A stretch of DNA of 64,000 nucleotides from Nematocida parisii ERTm1 (lineage: Eukaryota; Microsporidia), in assembly GCF_000250985.1 (NCBI RefSeq), contig NW_013524647.1, positions 501,533 through 565,532 on the forward strand. The letters are read 5' to 3'. Of the stretch, positions 31,302-40,255 are shown one piece after another. The notes under the pieces are model-generated. The model saw only the letters and a list, made by a program, of their open reading frames with translations. It ran no database searches and was not told the DNA's origin. The translations under genes were made by a program, and so were the position numbers. How positions within the stretch are numbered: position 1 is the stretch's first letter; every line of letters begins with the position of its first letter.

Positions 31302-31353
31302 GTTTTATATTTATTTTTCACTATTGCATTTAATTTGCTTAAATTTTATTAGC

Positions 31354-33540
31354 ATGTTCACACAGCCTCAGGATAAAGAAGTCTTCAGAGATAGCAAATT
31401 CAACAAAACCAGTAATATTCCATCTCTTAGCTCAAAAATACACAAACCATCTGAGAAAATAGATAAGGATGCAAGAGAACAGGAAGTGTTTAATAGACTT
31501 CCTTCTATTCCTATTATATTGGAGCAAGACAAAACAAGAGAAGAGGCGAGAGTATCACCGCCACTAGCACTAAATCCAACTGTAGAATATTCTGCACAAG
31601 GGTCATCTTCACATAAATTAATACGTTCTAGTATGTATACGGTGCCAGCAGATGAGGATTTATTTGAGTTAATAGGGCTGCCATTACTTATTGTAGCACA
31701 GCCATTTAATGAGAGTGTTGCTATTCCTGAGTACAGAACAGATTATTTACATAAGTGCAAAGAGTGTGGGTCATTTCCCACTGTATCTGACGATTTGTTT
31801 AGGGGGCAGCAGGAGAGTACTTACCAGTTTAAGTGTGTTATGTGTGGGACTACGAATGACTTACCGTATGACTGCCCACTGCTTAGAGAGCCTACTGTAG
31901 AATACATATGCGAGGACAGTTGTATAAGCAATAGAAGCTGGTACTCATCAGACAATCTACCTAAATCAGATATTTCATTACCTTCTTGCCGTAAGTGGAA
32001 AGAGCCGTGTGTTGTATTTATGATAGACTGCTCGTCCACATCAAGGAGTAACACTGGATATATTGAATTTATGGGAGGATTAAAGAATATTCTTGCATCG
32101 CCAGACTTTTCGTTATTTTATAGCAGACTGTCGGTTGTTTTAGTGAATGATCAGGTTTCTGTTGTATCAGATGGAGAGATGGGCTACTCTGTAAATATAA
32201 TACACAATATAAAGGGTGATTACGGCTTGTGCGCACCGCTGTTTATTGAGACAGCGAATCTAACAGAGGAAAGGATTAATTCTTTAATTCAAACAATAGA
32301 GAGCACGCCTTCATCGACATTCAACATATCTGGTGGCATTACAACAGCAATACAGCTAGCAGCATATACTGGTGGGTGCAAATTAATCAGCTGGCTTGGA
32401 GGGCATGATTATACAGAAATACCTGAGAAACTCACACAGACAGCGATAGACTGCGGTGTTTCACTGACTGTATTCTCCACGATTAACAGCAAGCTTGACA
32501 AATTGTATAAGACGGTTATGTCAACTGGCGGGTGTGTTGAAAGAGAGAATATTACATCTGGCGTGGTAGAGAAAATCATGCAAGAGTCCTTTTTCAGGTG
32601 CTCAATTCGGGTTGTATGCAGCAATGGAATTAAGAAAAGAGCTGTGTACAGCAGTGGGTCCTCTGAGAACATATCAATGATATCGTTCCCTGCAATGTCA
32701 GCACCAACAACATTTGCAGTAAGCTTTTCAGTTGAAGACTTCCTTAAAGAAGGAGAGTCTGTGTATATTCAGGCCATTGTTGAATACATAAATCTATCTG
32801 GAGAGAGCAGGACAAGAATTCTTAACTTAAGACTAAAAGCAAGTAGGCTGATTCAGCAGGTGTTCACAGGAATGACCATGGATGCAATGTTCTGTGGAAT
32901 ATGTAAGTATATATGCTCTGATCCGCTGAATATGATAGAGAACATTAGAAAAGCAGAGACTTCTATGGTCACAGCACTTGCTCTCTATAAAAGAGCGTGT
33001 GCTAAAGATACATCTCCCTCACAATTAGTACTCCCAGATACAATTAAAGGACTGCCCGTGCTTATTCAGGCAGTTCTTAAGTACCCAAAGGTTCAACTTG
33101 GTCCATCTGTAAAAATCGAATTTGCATGTGAAGTAATGCCCCTCCCTGTAGACAGAACATTTAGACTGTTCTATCCCCGCCTTGTAAAAATATCTTCTCT
33201 ATTCACAGTGAGACAGATCGATGACTTAATTGGAGAAAGATTAAGTATGCGTGCATTAGACACAGAAGAGAGCTATATCATGGACACAGGATGCAAAACT
33301 ATCCTATGGTTTGGTAAAGGAGCAGTAGACTATATGGATGAAATGGTTCAAAATGAAGTTGTTATTTCTGCACTGGATAGGCTTAAAGAGATATATGGCG
33401 TAGAATTAAAGGTTTTGCACTGTGTTCAAGGAGAACTTGATGCAGAATTTATTGGGTATATGATAGAAGATCAAATGGGTGGATATCCAAAATATCAAGA
33501 ATATTTAGGATCACTGCACGGAAGAATAGTTAAAAAATAA
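31354..33540 (+). CDS. SEC24: COPII coat protein Sec24-like (copy A)
   Basis: 728 residues from the ATG at 31354. Domains in order: disordered leader, zinc finger (CKECG...FKCVMCG, C-x2-C-x18-C-x2-C type), trunk with VFMIDCSSTSR, beta-sandwich with FFRCSIRVVCSNG, helical domain (KAETSMVTALALYKR, LVLPDTIKGLPVLIQAVL) and gelsolin-like end (ESYIMDTGCKTILWFGKG). The phrase FRLFYPRL is Sec24-type. Sec24 selects cargo in ER exit vesicles with Sec23. The trunk is shortened in the loop that normally carries G-P-G. A frame extension to 31300 would overlap SEC18 and is rejected. A second Sec24 is at 60369. Confidence 0.85.
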   Translation: MFTQPQDKEVFRDSKFNKTSNIPSLSSKIHKPSEKIDKDAREQEVFNRLPSIPIILEQDKTREEARVSPPLALNPTVEYSAQGSSSHKLIRSSMYTVPADEDLFELIGLPLLIVAQPFNESVAIPEYRTDYLHKCKECGSFPTVSDDLFRGQQESTYQFKCVMCGTTNDLPYDCPLLREPTVEYICEDSCISNRSWYSSDNLPKSDISLPSCRKWKEPCVVFMIDCSSTSRSNTGYIEFMGGLKNILASPDFSLFYSRLSVVLVNDQVSVVSDGEMGYSVNIIHNIKGDYGLCAPLFIETANLTEERINSLIQTIESTPSSTFNISGGITTAIQLAAYTGGCKLISWLGGHDYTEIPEKLTQTAIDCGVSLTVFSTINSKLDKLYKTVMSTGGCVERENITSGVVEKIMQESFFRCSIRVVCSNGIKKRAVYSSGSSENISMISFPAMSAPTTFAVSFSVEDFLKEGESVYIQAIVEYINLSGESRTRILNLRLKASRLIQQVFTGMTMDAMFCGICKYICSDPLNMIENIRKAETSMVTALALYKRACAKDTSPSQLVLPDTIKGLPVLIQAVLKYPKVQLGPSVKIEFACEVMPLPVDRTFRLFYPRLVKISSLFTVRQIDDLIGERLSMRALDTEESYIMDTGCKTILWFGKGAVDYMDEMVQNEVVISALDRLKEIYGVELKVLHCVQGELDAEFIGYMIEDQMGGYPKYQEYLGSLHGRIVKK

Positions 33541-33624
33541 ACTGTTAAAATTCTTATAATTTTTATTTTTAGTATGATTTATAACGGTTATTTATAAATA
33601 AAATTATAGTCTTAATTTAGTATA

Positions 33625-33747
33625 TTATGTGCTATTCTTATCAATGATTCTTCTAAAATATTTTCTATTCTCTTTTTTGATTTCTGCTGTATCTTCTGTA
33701 TTATTCAACACTTTCTGTATTTCTGCATGCTCTTCATGCGTTAACAT
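33625..33747 (-). CDS. Short ORF overlapping the zinc-finger gene
   Basis: 40 residues (MLTHEEHAEIQ...IIDKNST), starting inside the last codon of the zinc-finger ORF in a different frame. It is charged and helical. It may be the C-terminal part of the zinc-finger protein after a frame change, or a separate ORF, or chance. Confidence 0.3.
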   Translation of the reverse strand: MLTHEEHAEIQKVLNNTEDTAEIKKENRKYFRRIIDKNST

Positions 33748-33902
33748 GCTTCCTTCTTCATTTGGTTAATAAATTTAATTAGTTCGGGTTTTAATATAAA
33801 CATTCTTTTTTGTCTGTGATTTACACCGCGTATGTGATCAATCCATCCATTGGGCGTTTTGTACTTTATTGCTTTCCTGCACAGAGAGCAGAAATATTTC
33901 AT
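33741..33902 (-). CDS. Tiny U1-C-type zinc-finger protein
   Basis: 53 residues, too short for usual ORF cut-offs. Residues 5-29 form a C-x2-C-x14-H-x5-H zinc finger (C5, C8, H23, H29), exactly the spacing of the U1-type finger of U1 snRNP protein C. The aligned Pro17 and Gly26 of that finger are also kept, followed by a basic RQKR. The start context on its strand is AATTTATTTAATG. U1-type fingers bind RNA or duplexes. Nematocida is reported to lack introns and spliceosome, so a true U1-C would be surprising; a ribosome-biogenesis finger of the same class is an alternative. The 160 bp between it and SEC24 hold the overlapping ORF above. Confidence 0.6.
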   Translation of the reverse strand: MKYFCSLCRKAIKYKTPNGWIDHIRGVNHRQKRMFILKPELIKFINQMKKEAC

Positions 33903-33968
33903 TAAATAAATTCTGTTCAAATTATTATTATTAGAGCGTCTTCACTGAATATACTTATTATAATAGTA

Positions 33969-35096
33969 TCAGTCAAATAAGCATAAAGACAAACTAGGGA
34001 GTATATCCATAACACTCTTATTATCTAATACAGCTAAGCAGGAGAGTGCATAGAAAGTATACAGCAGAGTAGGTGTTCCATTTGGTCTGTCTGAATAGCC
34101 TCCTTCTACACACTCACACGATGAAATGAAATTTCTTAGCGCAGAAGAGTCTACATATCCCGGCACGCCCATAATTGCTAGTGTGGAATACCCCCAGAAC
34201 GTACTGCATATTTCTTCAATTTTATCAACTCTTCCTGAAATCCCTCCTGAGTTTGTCTGTAGAAGCCCAATTAGTGTGGCTGTTTCTTGTATGGATATAA
34301 GACCGATTTCACCCAGACTAAAAAGAGAAGATACTCCACTGAATGTATACGCCGCATGTGATTCACTACCTGGCATGGCACCAATACCCCCATCAAGATT
34401 AACACACTGTGAAATATATTCACAGAGGATTTTTTTCATTGGTGCAAGAATAACAAACATATCAGGGCCACCAAGGGATAGTTCAGTCAGCAAGCTTTTC
34501 GATGCGATGTAATAACAGATATAACTAATATTGAGGATTGAATTAAATCCTATTAGCTTTTCATTTGTTACTATTTTCTCAAGGTATGCATTGCACATAA
34601 CACAATTAGTTGTTTTCCCTGATGATTCTGTGTCTGTCTCTATGTCCAACGAATCAGATGAAGAATCAGAGACATGTTCAAGTGACTGGAATATTTCTTC
34701 ATTCCTTCTCTCTTGTACTGTAAACTGCCCTGGGCGCTTTGTTTCTGGCGAGTCCTCCTGCACCAGAACTGTGCTTGTTGGAGTTTCACTGCCTTCAGAA
34801 AGCTCGTTTGATTTCTTTAGAACGTAAAGAATTTGCAGTGCAGAAAGTGTGGAAATAGGACAAGATGGATATTTCGGCCTGGCACCAAACCCACCATCTT
34901 CATTCTGGCACTCCACCACGAAATTCAATATTTTCTTTGAAAGTCTCTCAATATTCTTATGGTCTTCCAGCAGTAAAAGTGACCCAACTACCCAGTAGAA
35001 TGTACTTATCCTCATGGGCTCAGAAAGGTAAAATACTCTTGTTTTTTCTCGCACACACCTAAGTACAAAATTAATGTGTTTTTTGTTCTGCTCCAT
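33969..35096 (-). CDS. BET2: Rab geranylgeranyltransferase beta subunit (Bet2-like), altered zinc site
   Basis: 375 residues. Alpha-alpha toroid repeats of the prenyltransferase beta family: MRISTFYWVVGSLLLL, NEDGGFGARP, NLDGGIGAMPGSESHAAYTF, GLLQTNSGGISGRVDKIEE and VEGGYSDRPNGTPT. They match Bet2 in order (L-x-x-x-x-Y-W, D-G-x-F, ESHAAxxF, G-G-x-x-D-R-P). A Ser/Glu-rich insertion of about 80 residues (about 100-180) interrupts the second and third repeats. Of the three zinc ligands, the Cys is kept (C297), the Asp two before it is Glu (E295), and the His is Tyr (Y346). The enzyme normally adds geranylgeranyl to Rab C-termini with the alpha subunit (candidate at 22652). Confidence 0.8.
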   Translation of the reverse strand: MEQNKKHINFVLRCVREKTRVFYLSEPMRISTFYWVVGSLLLLEDHKNIERLSKKILNFVVECQNEDGGFGARPKYPSCPISTLSALQILYVLKKSNELSEGSETPTSTVLVQEDSPETKRPGQFTVQERRNEEIFQSLEHVSDSSSDSLDIETDTESSGKTTNCVMCNAYLEKIVTNEKLIGFNSILNISYICYYIASKSLLTELSLGGPDMFVILAPMKKILCEYISQCVNLDGGIGAMPGSESHAAYTFSGVSSLFSLGEIGLISIQETATLIGLLQTNSGGISGRVDKIEEICSTFWGYSTLAIMGVPGYVDSSALRNFISSCECVEGGYSDRPNGTPTLLYTFYALSCLAVLDNKSVMDILPSLSLCLFD

Positions 35097-35447
35097 ATTT
35101 TACTCTTTTGATTTACGTAAATATTCCACCTAAATTAATAAATATTCAATTAAATACTCTTCACATAATAAACAAAAATCCCTTTTTTAAATATTCTACT
35201 TATAATAATAAATTCATTTTTATAAAAATTAGAATATTAGAAATAATTATATCTTATAATAAGAAATACTCACTAAATTAAGTAAAACATAAAGAAACCC
35301 TTTAAATAAGCATATTTATTATAACTAGGATAATATACGTAATAAATCAGTACACTGCAATAGTTGTACTATTTTATTATAATATTAATTTTGGGTTATT
35401 TCATTATATGCTTAATTAAATTTATAACTAGAAATAATTTCTGGTTA
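35097..35447. other. AT-rich intergenic, nothing seen
   Basis: 351 bp of AT-rich sequence with A-runs and no ORF, hairpin or repeat of note. Confidence 0.7.
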
Positions 35448-36785
35448 TTATTTGCCTTGCCATACTGAGCTTTCTTCTTCTGGGCATATAGATGTGCATT
35501 GCTGGTTGGTATCTATATTTCCATATGTTGGTGCTGAATTCTTTGATCCTATAAGATTTATTAAGATTGCACTATTAGCAATTAAAAAAAGAAAAACAAA
35601 TACTGTTAGAAAAAGTGATACTTGTTCAGCCCTTCTAGATCTTCTAGTTGGCACTTCAGTCACTGGTTCACTGGTTTCTCTGTTTTCTTTAGCCTCTAAT
35701 GCGGTTTCAGTAGAAGAAGATACTTCAGTAGTATCTTCTATACTTGGTTTAGCAGTAGATGTACTGTTAATAATAGAGAATTTCTCTTTTTCAGTTTCAG
35801 CGTACTTGTGAATTACATTATTTTCGAATTTTGAGAAAGTCGTTAAATTGGGTTTGAAAATATCATGGAAATTGTTAGGTACACCTGAATATAAAATATT
35901 TATACTGCCTATATTTAGAATAGCATTCATAAATTCATTAAATTTACAATTCTTGTTTTCTTTGTATAATTCAATATCCTTTATAGAATAATTAGTAAAT
36001 ATACCAAATATTAAATCGTATAAGGAATCAAAAGACATTTTCTGTCCTGTATTTTTGTTTTCAATACTAATTGATCTATACGCTATCCACATAAGATTAT
36101 ACACACTGTCATATTCTACTCTTGTAAGTAGCTGTAGTGCTTTAATATCATCATTGCTTATTCCTAACTTAGAAGCATTTGATGTTTTTAGTCCAGTTTC
36201 ATCTATTGTAAATAGATCATTACCATGCTTCATTATTATATCTAATGCTCTCTGTAACTTTGAACACTTTTTTGACTCAGTTAATTCAAAAAGACTAACC
36301 AGCGCATAATTGGATGTTGTTTTTTCATTTAATTTTGGTATTCCATGCAGTTCGCATAATGTATTAACATTTTCAGTAAAAAATTGTTTTCTATAATTAC
36401 ATAAAAAATACGCCATAAACAAATGAGATCCTCCTATTAAATTGTATAATGCTTCTTTCTTGTCATTGTCTTGTAAATTATCTGCTATCGCCACAAGTTT
36501 ATCTATAACTGCTTTTATGTAATTTATAGATGTACCAACCACTGATACAACTGCGTCTTCACTATATATAAGGTCAGTCCTTTGATATACTTGTAATAAT
36601 AATGAATTGTTTGCTAGACTGACTAGTTGTTCTGGTATACCTGAAAATATTTTAACTTCATTATTAATCCGTGCCAGCATATCCATTACTATCCGGTTGA
36701 GTGTTTTAATTTCCCTATACTCATAATCCCCTAGTGATTTCTGTAGTTCTTTTCTTAACAGCTTCTCTTCTTTAAACTCCTGCAT
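35448..36785 (-). CDS. Tail-anchored paralogous family member, divergent and extended
   Basis: 445 residues. It shares the family blocks (IFSGIPEQLVSLANN for FTDLPEPLSILAYN; LQRALDIIMKHGNDL; ASKLGISNDDIKALQL). It differs by a Thr/Ser/Glu-rich stalk (about 350-395) before one membrane helix (LFLTVFVFLFLIANSAILI, about 400-419) and by a C-terminal tail with two Cys (QQCTSICPEEE). The stalk resembles the linker seen in the last frame of the broken copy at 234. Function unknown; the stalk-anchor-tail shape suits a surface or ER protein. Confidence 0.75.
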   Translation of the reverse strand: MQEFKEEKLLRKELQKSLGDYEYREIKTLNRIVMDMLARINNEVKIFSGIPEQLVSLANNSLLLQVYQRTDLIYSEDAVVSVVGTSINYIKAVIDKLVAIADNLQDNDKKEALYNLIGGSHLFMAYFLCNYRKQFFTENVNTLCELHGIPKLNEKTTSNYALVSLFELTESKKCSKLQRALDIIMKHGNDLFTIDETGLKTSNASKLGISNDDIKALQLLTRVEYDSVYNLMWIAYRSISIENKNTGQKMSFDSLYDLIFGIFTNYSIKDIELYKENKNCKFNEFMNAILNIGSINILYSGVPNNFHDIFKPNLTTFSKFENNVIHKYAETEKEKFSIINSTSTAKPSIEDTTEVSSSTETALEAKENRETSEPVTEVPTRRSRRAEQVSLFLTVFVFLFLIANSAILINLIGSKNSAPTYGNIDTNQQCTSICPEEESSVWQGK

Positions 36786-36917
36786 TAAAAATCTTTTTTT
36801 TCATTTATTTATTTAAGGTTATATTAGGCCATGCTAATATTTTATAAATAGAATATCCGAATAATTAATAAAAATTGGCATTTATTGAATTTCTGCTTAT
36901 AATAATACTAAATACTT

Positions 36918-39128
36918 TTAATTTGGGGTTATGCATAGTCCATCAATCATTATTTTACCATCTTCTTGGAGTTCTTCTAGAATTGACATAAGAACTTTTT
37001 CTTGGATTCTAGCTGTTGTGTTAAGACTTTCCATTAGCTTCGGGACTGTACTTCCCTTTCCAATGTCTCTGAGGATTAGTTCTTTTAAGTCATCTTCTAG
37101 CTTTAGTGCAGCAGTTGTTTTTCCTGTGTGTAAAAGCTCCATATCAATTCTGCCTGTCACTGGGTCTACTGCATATATATGCAGAGAGTCCTTTATAATA
37201 CGAATGGCTTCAGAGACATCTTTGTCTTCAACTGTGTGGGAAAGTCTCATTCTGGCGTGTGCTTCACTCAGCCTTATTAGACTCTCTAGTTGTCTGGTGG
37301 TTGCTGTGACACTCTTTCCATTTCCTAGCAGGCGTAGCTCTTGGTACTCTTTAGATATTCTTAGTGCTGCACTTTCTGTTATTCTCGGGTTAATGTTTCT
37401 TCCTTCTTTGATGTACTGCTTAAGCACACTTTCCTTTACTGGAGGGTCTTCTGGTTTTTCTGTTCCTGCATATAACTTTATAATATGCGTGCTTATTTCC
37501 TTATCCCTTTTCTCATTCACTCTGTCCAGAAGCAGACACACCACATCAAATCTACTGAGCAGTGTCGGTGGAATATCCAGATTTTCAATTATGTTCTTCT
37601 TTGGGTCGTAACTACTATTAATTGGATTGCATGCTGCTAGAATTGAACACCGGGCATTAAGAGTTGTTATAATCCCTGCTTTGGCTACACTTACTGTCTG
37701 CTGCTCCATTGCTTCATGCAGCACACTTCTTGTGGCCTCCCCCATTTTATCAAACTCATCTATACAGCACACTCCACCATCACTTATCACCAGAGCACCA
37801 GACTCTAAAATATGCTGTCCGCTTTCCATATCCCTAGATACATTTGCAGTAAGACCGACTGCACTAGACCCCTTTCCTGAGGCGTATACACCCCTGTCAA
37901 TAAGCCTGTGCACTGCCAGAAGCAACTGACTCTTTGCAACACCCGGATCTCCTGCAAGAAGTACATTTATATCCCCTCTAAACCTAGCACCGTTCAACGA
38001 CTTCGTCACTCCTCCAAACATTTGCAGAAGAAGTGCCTTCTTCACATCAAGCATTCCGTATATAGATGGTGCCACAGATAAAGCAAGCTTCTCATATACA
38101 TCTTCAGTGTTTCTTAGCCTCTCGATCTCCTCTAGTGCATCGAAAGAGCACCTTCCCATTTTTTCCTCTGCTATTTTTGTATAACTGACCATTTCAATAT
38201 ACGTTTTAAAGGAGCTCTTTATGGTCCTGTGTATATAATTCAGCTTTAATGGAACTGCTCTGAATATTCCAGCAATTCTAACTTTATCCCCTGGAGAAAG
38301 TCCATCCGTAAGTACGTGCGAAGCAAGAACTGTTATAGTGCACGGAACCAGCCCATCACACACTGATTCAGGCAGCTCCTGTATCTTTATCACTTGCTTG
38401 TCTTGGAAGGAAGAAAGCATACTGTCCATTTCCATGGAAAATCTCTGTCCACACGGGCAGTCCACTGGCTCTGCAATTACTCCCCTAACCACCTCAGTTG
38501 TTAATACTTCTTTACACTTTCCGCACACATACGCTGCTGTAGTAATATCCGGAATTATTCCACTGGTTTTTGTTACCATTCCAATTACCTCCACTGTCGT
38601 ATCCACATCCTCTGGGTGTAAGTCTCTAATATTCTTCTGGTTTCCTATGTTAGACACAAGCACTTTAATTGCTGGAGGGGTTGATGGATACTTCTCCAAG
38701 TACAAGTCAGACACAGCTATCTCTAACAGTGGAAATATCTCAACAGGATATGCAAGAATTTCTGTTAAAATCCTGCCATACGCCGTGTTTTTCAGGTGCT
38801 CACAATTCAGTGTAATTACATAATCTTCTAATTCATGCATTTCTTCAATTCTCTGCAGGTACACAAATACCCCATCGTCATTTGAATACGTCCTAATAAA
38901 CTCTTTGAACAAGTCTATCGTCTCTTGGATGTTTATAGTTGTCCCCCATACAACACGCACATTTTCCTGTGTATATGTTGACTTAATGTCATCAATTATA
39001 TCTGGTGAGTTCTCTGATGTATACTGTGTAAGATGGAATGGCTGACTGGTTCCTACACTTATTTGACTTCCATTGTCAAATGAAAATGCAGTTGAATTCT
39101 GTGAGTACTCCTGGTCATCTCTCTCCAT
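36918..39128 (-). CDS. MCM4: Replicative helicase subunit MCM4
   Basis: 736 residues. The N-terminal VRVVWGTTINIQE is diagnostic of MCM4. The zinc motif is C-G-K-C (about 200) with C-P-C-G. The AAA core has GDPGVAKSQLL (about 391), Walker B VCCIDEFDKM (about 457) and the arginine-finger LLSRFDVV (about 523). A C-terminal winged helix follows. It is shorter than yeast Mcm4 because the phospho-tail is cut to about 50 Ser/Thr-containing residues. Part of the Mcm2-7 ring that unwinds DNA. Confidence 0.95.
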   Translation of the reverse strand: MERDDQEYSQNSTAFSFDNGSQISVGTSQPFHLTQYTSENSPDIIDDIKSTYTQENVRVVWGTTINIQETIDLFKEFIRTYSNDDGVFVYLQRIEEMHELEDYVITLNCEHLKNTAYGRILTEILAYPVEIFPLLEIAVSDLYLEKYPSTPPAIKVLVSNIGNQKNIRDLHPEDVDTTVEVIGMVTKTSGIIPDITTAAYVCGKCKEVLTTEVVRGVIAEPVDCPCGQRFSMEMDSMLSSFQDKQVIKIQELPESVCDGLVPCTITVLASHVLTDGLSPGDKVRIAGIFRAVPLKLNYIHRTIKSSFKTYIEMVSYTKIAEEKMGRCSFDALEEIERLRNTEDVYEKLALSVAPSIYGMLDVKKALLLQMFGGVTKSLNGARFRGDINVLLAGDPGVAKSQLLLAVHRLIDRGVYASGKGSSAVGLTANVSRDMESGQHILESGALVISDGGVCCIDEFDKMGEATRSVLHEAMEQQTVSVAKAGIITTLNARCSILAACNPINSSYDPKKNIIENLDIPPTLLSRFDVVCLLLDRVNEKRDKEISTHIIKLYAGTEKPEDPPVKESVLKQYIKEGRNINPRITESAALRISKEYQELRLLGNGKSVTATTRQLESLIRLSEAHARMRLSHTVEDKDVSEAIRIIKDSLHIYAVDPVTGRIDMELLHTGKTTAALKLEDDLKELILRDIGKGSTVPKLMESLNTTARIQEKVLMSILEELQEDGKIMIDGLCITPN

Positions 39129-39493
39129 TTAAATTTCAAATTTGCAGGAATAAAACTATAAAAATAAGCTGAGTAATAAATTCTAGTTTTATTCCTAGTG
39201 TAATTAACCATTAAATTTAACTATAAATTTTTACACAATATGCATTATATTCTGTACACTTAAAAATATATTTATATTCTTCCTGTACACATAGCCAGAA
39301 TTAGCCACAATTAGACAAAAGAATACAAAATTAGCCATATAATAACTGTGAATAGTCACAATTAGTCATAATTACACCAAATTTATCATGTAACACTCTA
39401 ATACGCCCATATAAGTAGAAGTACATTAAACAATTTACTATAAAACCCGAAATAACCCGAATATTTAAAATGTCTTTTATATTTAACCATTCC
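39129..39493. other. AT-rich intergenic with short repeats
   Basis: Contains a loose array of AATTAGCCA/AATTAGTCA phrases (39298-39370). No gene seen. Confidence 0.6.
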
Positions 39494-40123
39494 CTACACA
39501 ACAAACGGTCTAAGAAGTAGAAGAGATAAAAAGCAGAAAAACACTGTAATCCCGCCCAGCCATCTTTTTAATAAAATAGCCCTATTTCTTCTAGCTAATG
39601 CTTCTTCCATCTCTGCAAGGTGTGAGTGTGTATATTCTATGGCAGAAGTGTTAGTGTATGATATTCTGTCTAACTCTTCTTTGTGCATATTTATAATTGA
39701 CTCCATAAATTCTGTTTTAGTGTTTAGCCTTTTCATTTTATCTGCTGCCTGTGCTATCTGCTTCTCTCTAAATAATTCTGGTGAATTGGTATACGCTGTA
39801 ATTTCATCCTCTGATAATTTGTTATTTGGTGTTTCATCTGCAACCCCTTCAAGGCAGTTCTTTAGACAGACCGTGCACTCCCCCTGTCTGCTTATAAATG
39901 TATTTGCTAGTGCAATGTACTGATTCTGTAATTCAATGAATTCTTGCAGTGAATATTCTGATATTTCTGAATGCAGTGCTATTATATTCTCATTTGTGTT
40001 AATCAGTCCTTCAGAGTACTTAAACAGTTGGTATCTTTTCTTCCAGCATGGATTCTTTCCTATTTTTATTAGTCTGAGAGAATCCTTCAGTGCACATTTA
40101 TTGCTGTGAAATGCTATTTCCAT
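39494..40123 (-). CDS. SNARE-like tail-anchored protein (syntaxin-18/Ufe1 type?)
   Basis: 209 residues. The C-terminal membrane helix (WLGGITVFFCFLSLLLL, about 188-204) with almost no tail is typical of SNAREs. The 55 residues before it form heptads (FMESIINMHKEELDRI, then HLAEMEEALARRN) as in a SNARE motif, closest in pattern to syntaxin-18/Ufe1, the ER Q-SNARE. The N-terminal half is helical with a C-x2-C-x3-C cluster (about 83-90). Sec20 or another ER/Golgi SNARE is equally possible. It would be a substrate of the Sec18 encoded at 29331. Confidence 0.55.
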   Translation of the reverse strand: MEIAFHSNKCALKDSLRLIKIGKNPCWKKRYQLFKYSEGLINTNENIIALHSEISEYSLQEFIELQNQYIALANTFISRQGECTVCLKNCLEGVADETPNNKLSEDEITAYTNSPELFREKQIAQAADKMKRLNTKTEFMESIINMHKEELDRISYTNTSAIEYTHSHLAEMEEALARRNRAILLKRWLGGITVFFCFLSLLLLRPFVV

Positions 40124-40255
40124 GTGTTTATACTGTGTGTGTTCTATTTATACATTTGTTTTAAGGTGTTACTAAGTGTTTCATCATTTGAAATTTTGGG
40201 TTGGTCTATTTACACCACAGGAAATGAAAAATGAATTTTGAGCTAATAAAATTTT

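Noticed and set aside
31300-31353. Upstream start of SEC24 copy A
   Set aside because: It overlaps the SEC18 start by 2 bp, and the added residues are a meaningless hydrophobic stretch. The ATG at 31354 gives a normal leader.
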